Source: Melitaea cinxia
Taxonomy: Eukaryota > Arthropoda > Insecta > Lepidoptera > Nymphalidae
Direction of reading: 5' to 3'
Assembly: GCF_905220565.1 (NCBI RefSeq)
Contig: NC_059416.1
Location: 9,238,001-9,302,000, forward strand
Length of the DNA stretch: 64,000 bases
A model generated the notes under the pieces. It was not told the DNA's origin, ran no database searches, and saw only the letters and a list, made by a program, of their open reading frames with translations. Each line of letters begins with the position of its first letter. The stretch's first letter is position 1. Position numbers and translations under genes: made by a program. Positions 1-11,785 of this stretch are shown one piece after another.

Positions 1-163
1 GTTATTATTACTTCATTCCTACAAATCCTACATGTAGTGAGATTTTTATTTATATTTTTCTTCAGTGAATCGGTTTTCTTCCATTTTTAATCGGACAAAC
101 ATATGAACTTGTAATTTTAATACCATTAGAGGAATTTAATTGTCAATATTTCATAATATAACA

Positions 164-329
164 CTAGCTGACCTGGCGAACTTCGTACCGCCTTGCCTAT
201 CTTTATATAGCCTATCTTTCAAGTTGAATCAATCTGCACACGATATGCTAATTTGATTAAAATCGGTTCAAGTAGCTTAGGAGTTCTTCGCGGACAAACA
301 ACGTGACGCGTAATTTATATATATTAAGA
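164..329 (-). mobile_element. Short Helitron-like element (166 bp)
   Basis: On the minus strand the element starts TCTTAATATATATAAAT and ends CTAG, with A before and T after, the A^T target typical of Helitrons. There is no coding capacity. A GTTTGTCCGCG motif lies near the 5' end, as in other lepidopteran nonautonomous Helitrons. The sequence just before CTAG is GC-richer than its surroundings. Confidence 0.6.
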
Positions 330-385
330 TAGCTTTAGTACAGTCTAAGCATATTTAGTTCTTAAGTTGTGAATTTTAAATATCA

Positions 386-480
386 CTTCAGCCTATCGCA
401 GTCCACTGCTGGACATAGGCCTCCCCAAGTTCGCGCCACACATCCCGGTCTTCCGCAATCCTCATCCAGCCTACACCGGC
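386..480 (-). mobile_element. RTE LINE 3' end fragment
   Basis: The reverse complement reads as the last ~95 bp of the RTE element seen at 60.1-60.8 kb. It covers the codons for GWMRIAEDRDVWRELG and the tail GCCTATGTCCAGCAGTGG. It is severely 5' truncated and non-coding. Confidence 0.75.
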
Positions 481-884
481 ATTTTAAATATGTATAATGT
501 TAAATAAAATAAAATTCTAAATTTAGTCTAAGCTCTAGTCGAAGGAAATAATTACTTCAATATTATGAATAAGCGAAAACCATTATTGATTCATTTTATA
601 AAACTAAGTAGTCATTTGTATAATTTAAATTCAAATTTAATGGGACAACGAGACTCCGGTGGGAAAATTCATTGCGAGGTTTTTTTTTTGTTGTTGTAAT
701 TAATTTGTCGCGTGTTATTAAAGGCCATAAATTGGAGAGGACTAAAATGGCACAGATTGTAAAAAAATAAGTGCTAGAATATTTGAAAAAAATGTTATAT
801 TTTTAGTGTTTTATTAAAGTGCTGCAAGAATTCGTCTTAATATTGACTGTGTCGGATTGGATTTAATCTCGGGATACACATTTG

Positions 885-1095
885 TGCTTATATAAATATT
901 TATTTTTCCTTGTGGTTTTCCACAACGTGCCTTGAATTTTGTGCACATAATGATAGCGGTATCAGTTGTTATCAAAGACTCCTGATAGCTAGTTTTAGTC
1001 ATGATAGAGAAATTATCCGCCAGTCCGCAGTGGAACAGCGTGGTGAAGCTCCAACAATTATCCTATCTGTAGAAGAAGCCAATTGCCACGATTAT
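885..1095 (+). mobile_element. Degenerate SINE-A copy
   Basis: Body motifs of SINE-A are recognisable in order: TATATAAATATTTATTT, a decayed CTGATAGC box, ATCCGCCAGTCCGCAGTGG and AGCGTGGTG. The tRNA-like head is not visible. A 97-residue open frame overlapping this copy is a by-product and not a gene. Confidence 0.5.
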
Positions 1096-1099
1096 ATTA

Positions 1100-1490
1100 A
1101 CAGGCTTATTTCGTTCCATCTGTATGCAGTTCGGTCGGATGATACACCCGATCAAAAATATAAATTTATTTCCTTATTACTTTTCAATGTTATTTTTATA
1201 TAGTAATATTGCTTTACACAAAAGTTTTCTCGATAGAAATACAAATCGGTAACAAAAAACGAAACTATCGTCTATCGTAATTTTTTAAAATTTTATATGT
1301 AAATAAAACTACGTAGAAACAGGTTTCCTACATTATGACGTACCTAACCTACGACAACCTACCAGTTTGTAACGTACAAATGATATTATATAATTATTAT
1401 ATATTAGTTATGCGTTTATATTTTTATTTCTGTTTATCATAATATGTAAATATTATAATAAATAATATATAATAAATAAATAAATATCTA
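1100..1490. other. AT-rich stretch, no gene seen
   Basis: Homopolymer- and TA-rich sequence with no credible reading frame, exon-like coding bias or recognised repeat. Confidence 0.5.
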
Positions 1491-1491
1491 C

Positions 1492-1713
1492 ACAATACAC
1501 ACACGGTCATCTTGTTCCTAAAGTAAGCAAATTAATGCTTGTGTTATAGGTAACAGCCGACTGGTGTAGCTACATGTATTTTTTTCGATAAACACACTTA
1601 TAAATAATACATATATGAATATATAAATAAATATTTATATTACACGACTCGGGGTGGGAATCGAACCCACATCCCTCGGAGCAGAAAGCACTACAAACTG
1701 CGCCAACGGGCTT
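1492..1713 (-). mobile_element. SINE-C, tRNA-headed, near full length
   Basis: On the minus strand a tRNA-like head is visible: GCCCGTTGGCGCAGTTTGTAG (A-box region) and GGGTTCGATTCCCACCCC (B box). An AT-rich middle follows, then the family's 3' part AGCCGACTGTTACC...GACCGTGTGTGT in diverged form. Mature tRNA folding is lost, so this is a pol III-type retroposon and not a tRNA gene. Sister copies lie at 21.5, 30.07, 53.4 and 61.8 kb. Confidence 0.7.
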
Positions 1714-2854
1714 ATTTTATTTGTATTGCTATTTAATATAAATTGTTGTGTTGGAATTTATGAACAGCTTTCATTTATGCGTATTCATTGGCTAGATTGA
1801 CTTTGACCGCTCTGTACAACAGTAGGTACATAATAAAATAATAAACGTTTAACACACCATATACACGTGTATTGATGATACATCTAAAGAGTTATTCATC
1901 AATCTATATTTCATTAGAGAGGATATATTTAAGAGATTGGTTTTACAAGGTATTTGGTTCGTTGGTTCAGAAATTACAAACGTTGTAGCCTTCAGTAGCT
2001 CCAAACTAATAAAAGCTCTGAATGTACAGAATCCTACGAACATACGGTCCATCTCAAGCTGGTTAGTACTTAATATTATAAGTTTAATGAAATAGATAGT
2101 AACAGTAAATGAGTTTAGATTTTGTTGTAACGTGGGAATCGGTATACGAGTAAGTAATACCTAGGTATACCTAATACCTAGGTATATTGGTATAAGTAAT
2201 ACTAGGTAGGTATGTAGTTACTTACAATTAAGATTAAAATTACTTAAATATCGTAAACAAATAAAAGTACATAGATAATAAACTTAATCACAGTTAATTC
2301 AGGGATATGAATATTTATAAATTTATACCACTAGGGCTGTCGATTACGTTTCGTGAAAATACATTGCAACCTTGGGTTTCTTGTTTTCTTCTTTTTTAAT
2401 CCTATGTTATAACTGACTTTGAAAAAGAGGAAATAATAACAGTTCCATTTTTTATTTTTCTGTCTATAAACTGTACATCCCACATTGGATTATCACATAT
2501 TTTCGACATTAAAAGGTCAGGAAACATTAAAAAAGTGTTTAAAATAACTGTAAAAAAACTCACCAAAGTGTAAAATTATACTCTGTTTTGGCCATGGATA
2601 CATATATTGTAAGTATAATTATATAGTACCAACATAGCATCTGTATAAATCTGTTAATCACTTTTAGTATTGTAATTGTCTCGGATGAATACTACATTTC
2701 TGTCATAAAAAGACGCTCAAGAGAGCTTAAAATGTTAGTTGAGTTCTTTGAAAGGCTGTTACTACGAGCGTTTAATAGCTTAGTCTTTCTTTAGAGTATA
2801 TGTTTTGAGTTAGATATTGTTGTCTAAAGTCTTGTTTTAATCTTATACTATTAA
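1714..2854. other. AT-rich stretch, no gene seen
   Basis: No supported gene. A minus-strand 67-codon frame at 1849-2052 has no recognisable domain. The only structure noted is the short tandem motif at 2155-2215. Confidence 0.45.
2155..2215. repeat. Short tandem TAATACCTAGGTAT repeat
   Basis: About three imperfect copies of a 14-16 bp unit containing the palindrome ATACCTAGGTAT. No coding content. Confidence 0.6.
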
Positions 2855-3385
2855 ACGAGCAATTCTTGTATATATATAATATATATAGAATATGAATCTC
2901 CGAAACGGCTCCAACGATTTTTATGAAATTTAGTATGCAGGGAATTTCGGGGGTGATAAATAAATCTAGCTAGGATTCAATTTTTGGTAATGTCGTTTTA
3001 TTCTAGTTTTTAGACAGTAAAAAAATATCGTTAGAATACGAAGGTAATTGCTGCAAATGTCAGTAAAGTTGTAATAGCTCGGGTGGGAAATCAGCCGGTC
3101 GCGAACTCAATTCCTCGATCGATTATTATTTTTTCTTTTTTTTTTCTAATTGCACTCGTTATTTTCTATTTAATAATGTATGTAAAATCGAAAAATATTA
3201 TTTATATTTTGTCATTATTAATTTTTTTTTATTATTTTTTTGATTTTGATTTTTTATATTATTAAAAAAATATTATTCATATTTTATAAATATGTATTTC
3301 GTATTTAAATTTAAATATGATTTCCAAAAAACACGATTTACTAAAAAATACCGAGCTAACCTCGGTCACCCAGGTACTTATTACT
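2855..3385 (+). repeat. Dispersed repeat (CTCCGAAACGGCTCC...CTCGGTCACCCAGGT)
   Basis: Begins CGAGCAATTCTTGTATATA and continues with an ATGAAATTT.GTATGCAGGG block, then ends in CCGAGCTAACCTCGGTCACC, an order I recognise from lepidopteran repeat sequence. It contains TA-rich stretches. A 60-codon frame inside is low-complexity and rejected. Confidence 0.45.
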
Positions 3386-3399
3386 GATAAAGCTATATT

Positions 3400-3505
3400 A
3401 TGTATAAATAAATAATTTATAACATGCACAAACGGTCGTTTTATCCTACGATAAGCAATTTTAAACTCGTGTTAAAGGTAACAACCAACCGATATAGGTA
3501 ATATA
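3400..3505 (-). mobile_element. SINE-C 3' part, degenerate
   Basis: Matches the 3' body of SINE-C in reverse: the ACACGGTCGT-like start, CCTACGATAAGCAA, GTTAAAGGTAACA and CCGATATAGGTA. The tRNA-like head is absent. Confidence 0.55.
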
Positions 3506-3640
3506 TTTTATCAATTATAATAATAATAATTCTTTATTTCAGATAACAAATGACCCATGAAACAATTCTTCTTACAATGGATAACACAAATAAATGACTC
3601 ATTAATGATAATATTGATTCATTCACTGCATTATTATAAA

Positions 3641-3811
3641 CTAGATATTACCCGCAGCTTCACTCGCATATTTTTTTTTAATAAATAGTATCTTATGTTA
3701 CTTCTAATACCTCCAAGAATATGTGTACAAAGTTTAATGATGATCGGTTAAGGAGTTTTCACGTGAAAGCATAACAAACAAACTTACATTCACATTTATA
3801 ATATTATAAGA
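3641..3811 (-). mobile_element. Short Helitron-like element (171 bp)
   Basis: In reverse orientation it starts TCTTATAATATTATAAATG and ends with a GCGAGTGAAGCTGCGGG hairpin-like block before CTAG. The flanks are A and T, fitting A^T insertion. Nonautonomous. Confidence 0.6.
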
Positions 3812-4332
3812 TACATAATATCTTTATGCTTTGTTTGTAACATATTTGTGGTGTACAATAAAGTATAAAATAAATAAATAATATGATTAAATAAACTAGC
3901 TAAACTTATGTAACATAAAAAATAAAGTGGCAACCCTTATAACGTTAACAATCTAACAAAATAAAAGGAAGTTTATTATTATACGCTATTGGAAACGATA
4001 TTTTGCGTAAGCCTGCCCTAAAATTCAGACAATCCCATTTGAATTTCCAATTAAATAACAACCTACGCCTTGTTTACACTCATTTGTGTTTTAACAAAAT
4101 AAAACACTCAATACTGACTACACTATCCGATGTTTATTACTTTATATATGTACTCGTAAATAATTACTAGGTTTATTAGAAAATATATAACAAATACAAA
4201 GAACATTTCGATACCGTAATTTTATGCGACATGTATCTACTTATGTTATGTTAATCTGCTTTTCTCACAAATTATCAATACAGCTAAAATACATTCTTGC
4301 AATATCTTTTTAATGTCTATTCATAGAAGGTT

Positions 4333-4630
4333 TAAAACCGACTTGCAAAAAGGACGAGGTTCTCAATTCAACTGTATTAATGTTAATATTATTTTTGTTA
4401 ATGTATAATTTTACCTCAGAGCTTGACTGGATGGAGCGATTTCGATGTTTTTTTTTTTAAATCGAATGGTGGTGCGTGTAATGTGGTCCCTCTTAAATTT
4501 AATTGAGATCTAACCAGTACTTTTTTATTTTTCGCTATTTACTTGACTACCTATTTTTTCTTCTACTACGTTGTATTACTGGTCGATGTAATTGAAATCG
4601 GTTTTTTTTTCGTTTGCGAGCAAACAATTA
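4333..4630 (+). mobile_element. Family M inverted-repeat element
   Basis: Starts AAAACCGACTTGCAAAAAGG and ends GAAATCGGTTTTTTTTTCG, a diverged terminal inverted pair. Inside are family blocks such as GACTGGATGGAGCGATTTCGATG and TTACTTGACTACC. It resembles a nonautonomous DNA element; I do not know its superfamily. Small open frames here are shadows. Confidence 0.6.
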
Positions 4631-5141
4631 TAAAACAGCACGGACGGGCAGAAATATGTCACAGAGAGACTGTGAAGCCTGTGTGCCTGTGCCAAATTTC
4701 AAAAGAACCTTCATGCAAACGACTACGCCGCTTACTATATTTTTAGGGAAGACGGCTCAAAGATTGATTTATAAAAAAGTTAATCAAAATACCAGTTATA
4801 TCTATATTAACGAAACAAACGTATTTTTTGTAGATTCCATAAATAGACTTAACTTTTTTTTTCGTTAAAGCACTATTTCGGCCTCGGCATCTTAATGTTT
4901 TTTTTTTTTTTTTTTTAAGGAAGCGTAAATTGATGTTATCTATCATGTTATCTTTATATTACTTCTTTATTGCCTTATTATGTACTTTAAGATGTTTTAT
5001 GTTATTACATACAAAATGAATTTTAACTAAAATATAAACTTAAAATATAAATAAAATAACAAAATAATGACGCTTCATAATTTAAAATATGTGTTGTATT
5101 AGATGCCCTATTCTTATTTATTATTTCGTCTTTAATTAATC

Positions 5142-5290
5142 GACTTTAAAAAAGGAGGATGATATCAATTCGATTATACATTTTTTTTCTGTTACCTCAT
5201 AACGTTTTACTGTGTTTAACTTTGATGATTCTTTTTTATTCGAAAGCTGGTACTTGTCACGTCGTCCCATTTTCGTAATTTCTGAGTTAC
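5142..5290 (+). mobile_element. Family M fragment (left part)
   Basis: ATCGACTTTAAAAAAGGAGG followed by GTTACCTCATAACG and CGAAAGCTGGTACTTGTC matches the left half of family M. The right end is missing. Confidence 0.5.
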
Positions 5291-5799
5291 GAGTATACAC
5301 AATAATTACCTAATTGTTAAAAATAATTACTTCATTAATTCAGAATATTCATAGTATTTTTTTTGCATTCGAATCTTTTTTTACATTTTGTCTTAGTTAA
5401 TTATAATAAGATTATATTAAAATTTAAATTTGATTAAATTTATTTCACGTCTTCGTCCTCTTTTTACTCCAAATAAAGTTTCAAAGTAATAATTTTTTAC
5501 CTCAAAAACATTGATAAGTATATATTACCCTTATATAATTATGTATATTATGTACAGAATAAAATCTACAGAATATAAAGAAGTCTTTTAGTAAATCAAA
5601 AAGTCAATATTATCATTGAACTTGTATTTCAAGGCCGCATTATCAAAAATGAACTTGGCCTTAATACAACCATTGTTATTATTTTAGAATTCCGTAACAA
5701 ACTAAGAAACTAAACTGTTATTCTTGCCCATCAACACACTTAATAGAAACACATGAAACTATCAAGGTTAGTCGAACTTAATATGGAACGTTAACATAA

Positions 5800-5965
5800 A
5801 AACCGATTTCAATTCATCGATAAGTAATCAAATGTAAATAGTCAATTAAATACGCAATGTTTGGGATAACTCAAAAAGTACTTATCAAATCTTGATCAAA
5901 TATAAATGGGACATCATGACAAGCACCAGCTGACGATTTAAATACAGTCATCCAAAGCGGCACAC
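5800..5965 (-). mobile_element. Family M fragment, reversed
   Basis: AAACCGATTTCAATTCATCG, then a stretch equivalent to AGTCAAGTAAATACGCA and AAATGGGACATCATGACAAG, reads as the reverse of the family M right half. Confidence 0.5.
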
Positions 5966-6764
5966 CAAGCAAAAAGTTATGAAGCAATACAAAAAAAAAA
6001 TACATTTGAATTAAGAACCTCTCCCATTTTTTGAAGTCATTTAAATTTCATTTGCATAGACTATTTTAGAAAAAAGTGCCTAAATTAAAGTAGAAAATAA
6101 TATATTTTTGATCAAATACTTTTAAGATCCGGAACCTTCGTTTTACAAGTCAGTCTCACTTATCTTGTTTTTTCTACAAAGTTCGACGAAGCGTGCAGTT
6201 TCACTTATTCATGTTTTTCTTATTTTTTTTTTTTTGTAGGCGAAGGCCGTTCTTAATGGATTTAGCTACATTTAATTAATATTCAATTAATTATCATACG
6301 ATTACGGCTAGGATTTAACGTTCCGATTGCTTGTATTAAATTAATTTACTGTCACTCTTAATTAATGTAACTAATTGGAGTAATCCTCAGTTCAATGGTC
6401 GTAATAGTTAATGGTCTATAATGCAATTAAGTATTTTTACCGACTTCGAAAGAAGCTTCATTAATTTAATAAAATTTTAATACTATAAAATATTTAATAA
6501 TTACTAAATTTTATACTAAAACAATGTTCAAAAGTTAATTTATTATGTATAAATCAAACATTTAGTCTTTTGCACAAGCTTTAAAGGTATTTCCGTAAAT
6601 ATTTTAAGTCTTTATGAAATATAGTTAAGAAATGACAAACATCACTAACCCTAATGTAATATCCAAAATAACTGAAAATCAAAACTGTAAAGAAACATTA
6701 GAACATATAGGGTTCATCTTAACCTGGATCAAAGATTTTATTTTATAAGCTCTGCTGCTCTCAA
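5966..6764. other. AT-rich stretch, no gene seen
   Basis: Contains poly-A/T runs near 5990 and 6220. No gene or recognisable repeat. Confidence 0.45.
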
Positions 6765-6905
6765 ACAATGTTGTGTTCCTGTGGAGGAAGGTGGACAGAG
6801 CTGGAGAGAGTTAGGGATAGGGTCGGCAACACGGTTACGTCTATAGGTTATGGTTACCGCTTACCGTAAGGTGGCCCATATGCTGGTGATGCGTTAAAGT
6901 CGTAA
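6765..6905 (+). repeat. Family Z copy, partial
   Basis: Shows GTTGTGTTCCTGTGG, GGGATAGGGTCGGCAAC, GTCTATAGGTTATGG and CGCTTACCGTAAGGTGG in the family order. The 5' part is decayed. Confidence 0.6.
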
Positions 6906-7856
6906 TAAAAAGAATAAACTAAATAAATGAAAGGAATCGATCGTGAACGATGTGACTACATCTAGTTTTATATATGTAAGAGTTTAATGGCATGTGCATT
7001 GTTTACTGCAGAATCATTAAATTGAATAATAAGGTTCAAGCATTGGCATAACAGCTAATACGATAGTCAATACGAGTACATAAAAATGGTGAACGAGTGT
7101 AGTGTAAATATATATATATTTATTTATAATAAACGCATATAAACAATCCGTTATTGTCACGCAAGCGAGCATAGTCCTTTGTAGAACTATTTTTTAACTA
7201 TCTCCTTCTCCCTGAGATGTAAGGCTTAAAAGTTCCAAATATGAAAAATGGAATATATAGGTCTTTATTTCTTTTCATTAACCATAGTTAAACACACCAT
7301 GGTTTATCTGTTGGTGATAAATAAGCTAATCTGTATCTCCATGTCACCCATTATAGCAACCTCTTTTTTCACAGACAACCAGCAGCCAAAATAATTTATT
7401 GAATAAGGTTTAACGACTACCTATTACAGAGTATAAATTATAATTAATAATTAAAAAAAATTAATAATTATAAATTCAGATGAATAGAGTTTAAATGTTA
7501 AAATATTTTGACACGCAAAAACTTAAGTTCTATTTTTAAATTCATGTTTATTTTTTCGTGAGTTTTAAGCGATAGCATTCAAACTGCGATTTAATGTTAC
7601 TAGTATATAAAGCAGAGAATTGCTGCGTTTTTTGTGCGAATACTGACAAATAAGGTTTACTCAATAATTAACTGTAACTAATTAATTACTCAAATTTAGT
7701 ATTGTACGACAGAAATGTCAAAATAGAATAAATATGCAAAACAAATGGCTACTTATTGTCATATATTTTTACTAACTGATATTTAAGGTAAATATAATAT
7801 GTGATTCCAACTAACAGTACTATGATTTAAGCAAAGATATGTTTATTATCTATACA
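6906..7856. other. AT-rich stretch, no gene seen
   Basis: No credible exon, RNA gene or recognised repeat. Confidence 0.45.
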
Positions 7857-8115
7857 TCTTTACAAATAAATAATATTGGAGTGTCTATTTGTAATACTAA
7901 AATAACCGCTATTTACTAAATGCATATGGATGTATACACGGTACATATACCAAAATAACATTTTTTACAATTTGTGTCTGTCTGTTTGTTCCGGCTAATT
8001 TCTGAAAGGAGTAACCTAGGTTACTTTAATTTTAGAAATTTATTTTATAACTCTGAGACCTGAAAAATAACTTTTTTGTTAGATTCCACGCGGGCGAAGT
8101 CGCGGGTACAGCTAG
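7857..8115 (+). mobile_element. Nonautonomous Helitron (259 bp)
   Basis: Clear Helitron ends: 5' TCTTTACAAATAAATAATAT and 3' CGCGGGCGAAGTCGCGGG hairpin, 10 bases, then CTAG. It is flanked by A (7856) and T (8116). A reverse-orientation relative with the same ends lies at 44473-44789. There is no Rep/helicase gene, so movement would depend on an autonomous element elsewhere. Confidence 0.8.
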
Positions 8116-8312
8116 TATATATTTACGTAAAGTATATAAAAACGAACTCGATATCATGAACAGATTGCGCCGGTCGTTAATCTCTATGAATTTAGGTTCT
8201 GCCTTTTCCAGTCTCTCGACAAGGTTGCTCTGTACCTCAGATTGTGAAATAACTTGGAATCGGTACCAAATATTAAGGTTTTAATTTACAAAATAAACAC
8301 CACATTACATGT

Positions 8313-8332
8313 ACACACACACACACACACAC
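8313..8332. repeat. (AC)n microsatellite
   Basis: About ten AC units, uninterrupted. Confidence 0.95.
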
Positions 8333-8604
8333 ATATAAACAAACATGCAAAACTAAGATATTATTAATATGTTATTTTTAATTATTCTTTTAATTTATTA
8401 CACAATTATATAGAAAAAACACAAAAAAATATATATAGTAAAAGAACGTAATTAATTTTGTAGGTAAAAACACTGTTACTCGTTAATACAGTTTATTTTA
8501 TAACCTAGCTAGGAGTACAGTACTTCACCCACTGGATTGAATATTAAAGTGTACGTTTATTATAACTAAATAAATAAAAATACGGGTATATTTCTTAATG
8601 AAAT

Positions 8605-8830
8605 TGACGAACGCTCTGGTGTAATTGTGCGTGTGTCATGGCGCCTAAACAACGGCAGTCGCGGGTGTAATTCCTGCCCGGCGTTGTTATTTGTGTTTAT
8701 ATAAATATTTATTTCCGCTCAGCTTGTCTGTTCTTGTGGCTGGATGGTTCTCCGTGCCTCAGAGAGCACGTTAAGCTGGCGGTCCCGGTTGTTATCATAT
8801 ACACCTGATAGCGATCATTATGTATAGTAA
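8605..8830 (+). mobile_element. SINE-A, tRNA-headed, 3' truncated
   Basis: A tRNA-like head (CTCTGGTGTAATTGTGCGTG, then GTCGCGGGTGTAATTCCTGC as a decayed B box) precedes the body markers TGCCTCAGAGAGCACGTTAAG, CGGTCCCGGTTGTTATCAT and CACCTGATAGCGATC. The RTE-like tail is missing. Immediately downstream, 20 bp (ATGTATAGTAAGGAATATCT) is tandemly duplicated around 8819-8856. Confidence 0.65.
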
Positions 8831-9294
8831 GGAATATCTATGTATAGTAAGGAATGTTCATTAAAAAGGACACAGATTATTTCTCCATTTTTATTTGTCA
8901 CAGAGAGTAGAGTAGGCACATATTTTTTCGGACACGTAGAAGAATTCTCAGTGTTGTCAAAATTTTTTAAACTATTTCTGAGACCATTATTTGTTCTGTG
9001 GTCAATCGAGTGCACATTTAATACAGCTTAAACTAACCGTTACATACAGTACATTTGATATTCACGATTTTATTTGTTCTATTTAATAAAGACGTGCAAT
9101 AATAATTGCAAGTATAATTAATTTCCAAGCGTAATATGATAACAATACATGGTATTCGACTACGGAGCCCGCGGTCAAAGAATTCGATGTTATTTTTAAA
9201 GACATACGGTTATATAGAAGATTCTGTTTGTTCTTTTAACTCGCTTGTATGATAATTGATTGATTGATTGTTGATTTGATTTTCTTTAGTTTAT

Positions 9295-9690
9295 TAATTG
9301 ACTTCAAAAAGTAGGAGGTTCTCAATTCGACTTTGTTTTTTGTGTGTTACCTCATAGAGTTTTACGAGGTGTGCCGATTTCGATGATCCTTTTCCAATCG
9401 AAAGCTGGTGCTTGTCGTGTGATCCCATTTCAATCGAGCGAGATCTGATTAGTAGTTTTTGAGTTAACGTAACTAGCTGTGCCCTAAGTATAGCCTATAG
9501 CTTCACTCGGTAAATGGGCGATCCAACACAAAAATTATTTTTCAATTCGAACCAGTAGTTTCTGAGATTAGCGCGTTTAAACAAACAAATAAACTTTTTA
9601 GCTTTATAATATTTTATCCCTCTTGATGCGCGTAATTTATTAACTACTTTTTCGACTACCTAAGTTGTATCATTTGTCGATGTAAACGGG
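9295..9690 (+). mobile_element. Family M element split by a Helitron
   Basis: The left part (GACTTCAAAAAGTAGGAGG...TAGTAGTTTTTGAGTTAACG) and right part (ATTAACTACTTTTTCGACTACC...CGATGTAAAC) belong to one family M copy. The sequence between them is a short Helitron-like insert at about 9473-9626. Confidence 0.55.
9473..9626 (-). mobile_element. Helitron-like insert inside family M
   Basis: In reverse it ends GGCACAGCTAG followed by T. It carries the block TTTAAACGCGCTAATCTCAG, which I recognise from lepidopteran Helitron-like repeats. The 5' TC is assigned to 9625-9626 because A precedes it in reverse, but this end is less certain. Confidence 0.5.
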
Positions 9691-10026
9691 CGTTTCGTAA
9701 TTAGTATTCTAAAAAATAATAATAAAATAAATTAAAATTTAAATGTAATCCAAATAAAAAAACTAATTCATTTGGCTTTAAAATGTGCCAAAACGGAATA
9801 AATAATTTTGCTAATTTCACGTAGAAGAAGAAGAAGACATGAAGGAGACCATTTTGAAGACCCTTATGTGTTTTGTTATCAACCCCTGATCTCTTTAATA
9901 CAGTGTAAGATATAGATAATTTATTAAATTGTGGTACGCTATAAAATATATAATGAGACTTATGAGTTTCAAATAATACAATTTTTACTATAAATATGTG
10001 TATGGTTAAGTCATTCAGTTAATCAA
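9691..10026. other. AT-rich stretch, no gene seen
   Basis: Contains AGAAGAAGAAG near 9825. No coding signal. Confidence 0.4.
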
Positions 10027-10092
10027 TTCAGCCTATTGCAATCCACTGCTGGACATAGGCCGGCCCAAGTTCGAACCAGACATCCCGGTCTG
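10027..10092 (-). mobile_element. RTE LINE 3' end fragment
   Basis: TTCAGCCTATTGCAATCC then CACTGCTGGACATAGGC in reverse is the RTE terminal tail. Only about 65 bp remain. Confidence 0.65.
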
Positions 10093-10194
10093 CTCCACAT
10101 CCCACACGGCGTTATATTGTAGTTTGGTAATTATTTAAAAAAAAATATAATAATATTACCCAATAGTCCCTATGTGGCTACGGTACTAAAGAAT

Positions 10195-10505
10195 ATAGCC
10201 ATGCCTTCTCTTCCCGTGGGTGTCGTAAGAGGCGACTAAAGGACACAGTTCCACTAACACCTTGAAACTTATAAAGATAACCGATGGCGGGATAACCATC
10301 CAACTGATGGCTTTGAAATACACAGGCCGAAGACGATATGCAGTGTCTTCGGTGCGACAAAGCCAGCCCTGCGGTCACCAACCCGCCTGCCCAGCGTGGT
10401 GACTATGGGCAAAACACATGAGTCCGCGCTATTTTTGGCGTGAGCTTGTGGAGGCCTGTGTCCAGCAGTGGACTGTTATAAGCTGAAATGATGAAATGAT
10501 GAAAT
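10195..10505 (+). mobile_element. SINE-D, full-length copy with RTE tail
   Basis: Starts near CCTTCTCTTCCCGTGGGTG and continues through GTAAGAGGCGACTAAAGGA, TTGAAATACACAGGCCGAAG, CAACCCGCCTGCCCAGCG and GGCGTGAGCTTGTGGAGGCC. It ends with the RTE-type tail and ATGATGAAATGATGAAA. No A/B box is seen, so it may be an internally deleted RTE derivative instead of a tRNA SINE. The 67-codon minus frame is a by-product. Confidence 0.7.
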
Positions 10506-11039
10506 TATGAATGTATAATGTTATTGCTTTGAAATTTTTTATAGTTTTGACCTTGAAATAATTGCTTTGAATAATATTTTGCTGAATTATTTGGTTTAAT
10601 GGAGACCTTTTTTCTTTTTAAATTTGTTTTTTCTTTTTTTATATAAATAAAGAAGTATAAAGATTTAGGTTTTTTGTGATCTTTTTGTATACACAATACA
10701 ATTTGTTTACTGACCGACCATTAATAAACATTCCAATAAAGTTAAAAGTGAACTTTTCCTTTTCTCTCCTTTATAAGTGATTGTACTTAGCGCTATTAAA
10801 GTGCAGTTGTACTGTAGATTCTGGTCAATACCTAATATTACCACTACTAGTGTTTTATTCGATTGTGTTATTAATTTTCAAAAATTATGGAAAGATCAAC
10901 TCACACTTAAAAATTGCAAATATTTCAGGTATTGCGTGTCGTTACGTACTTTAATTGTTTAAAACTATTTACTTTTAAGGCTACGAATAATATACTGAAC
11001 GAAATATATAATGAAGTTTTTCTTCTTATTCCACGAAGG
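10506..11039. other. AT-rich stretch, no gene seen
   Basis: Short open frames at 10505-10696 and 10777-10962 show no domain or convincing codon pattern. Confidence 0.4.
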
Positions 11040-11252
11040 AGGCAAAGGGGTGCTAGTTTCGCCGGATAGCAGGGGACTACCGTAGCCTATCGTCGCCTAC
11101 AACACAGGGAACCGTGCAATTTGCAAGCGCAGAAATATTATAGCATTACTTTTGAGCGGTATTATTTAGCTGTGAAGTTCTTTAAGGTTAAGGTACTCCC
11201 AGTCGTGTAGCTTCGAAATTTCGAGCAAAATATTGTTGCTGTGCCTTAGTGT
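11040..11252 (-). repeat. Family Z copy, degenerate
   Basis: In reverse order: ACTACCGTAGCCTATCG, AGCTGTGAAGTTCTTTAAGG, TACTCCCAGTCGTGTAGC and GAGCAAAATATTGTTGCTG. These are the family's 3' to 5' landmarks, with many substitutions. Confidence 0.55.
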
Positions 11253-11517
11253 ATGAAAACTTATATTATATAACCATGAAATTAAGTTTAACAATTATTT
11301 AATTAAATACACTCTATTTACTTCGAGTGAGAGGTTTGAAAGTGAGTATTAATCGAAAATCTATAGTAAGATAGCGAGTTTCGTAAGAAACCATTAAATT
11401 CATAAAACGCAGCGAACGACCTTCGCGTATTACACAATAGTTTTGGAGCAATTACTCGAACGGTTTACGGTTTTTGTTTACGTCTAACGTATTTATATAC
11501 TCTTTGTTTTACATTAA

Positions 11518-11785
11518 TGCAGTCAGCCTGTAACATCTCACTGCTGGGCACAGGTCTCTTTCTTCATGTAGGAGAAGAATTGAAGCTTAATCCACCACGC
11601 TGCTCCACAACGGGTTAGCGGATATATTCCCTACTATAACTAACGAGCACTATCCGATATTTATGATAAAAACCGCAAAGAAACATTTGTAGAAATATAA
11701 ATATCTATCCCGAGCGGGAATCGAAGCCGCAAGCCGTCAGTGTTTTAGATGATTAATCGCACCACTAAATCATAGCGGTTGTTAC
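11518..11785 (-). mobile_element. SINE-A, reversed, near full length
   Basis: Tail CAGCCTGTAACATCTCACTG, body AATCCACCACGCTGCTCC and GGGTTAGCGGATATATTCCC, then the tRNA-like head with a reversed B box (GAGCGGGAATCGAAGCCGC) and AATCGCACCACTAAATCATAG. The TGCTCTCC...GGCACGG middle block is deleted relative to 31.2 kb. Confidence 0.65.

Noticed and set aside
4860..4920. Poly-T tract as a possible reversed poly-A tail of a retrotransposon
   Set aside because: No coding or 3' UTR sequence recognisable beside it; could be simple slippage.
10178..10381. 67-codon frame starting MVTAGLALSHRR, with a similar frame at 36892-37158
   Set aside because: Both are antisense translations of SINE-D copies; the similarity reflects the repeat and not a gene family.
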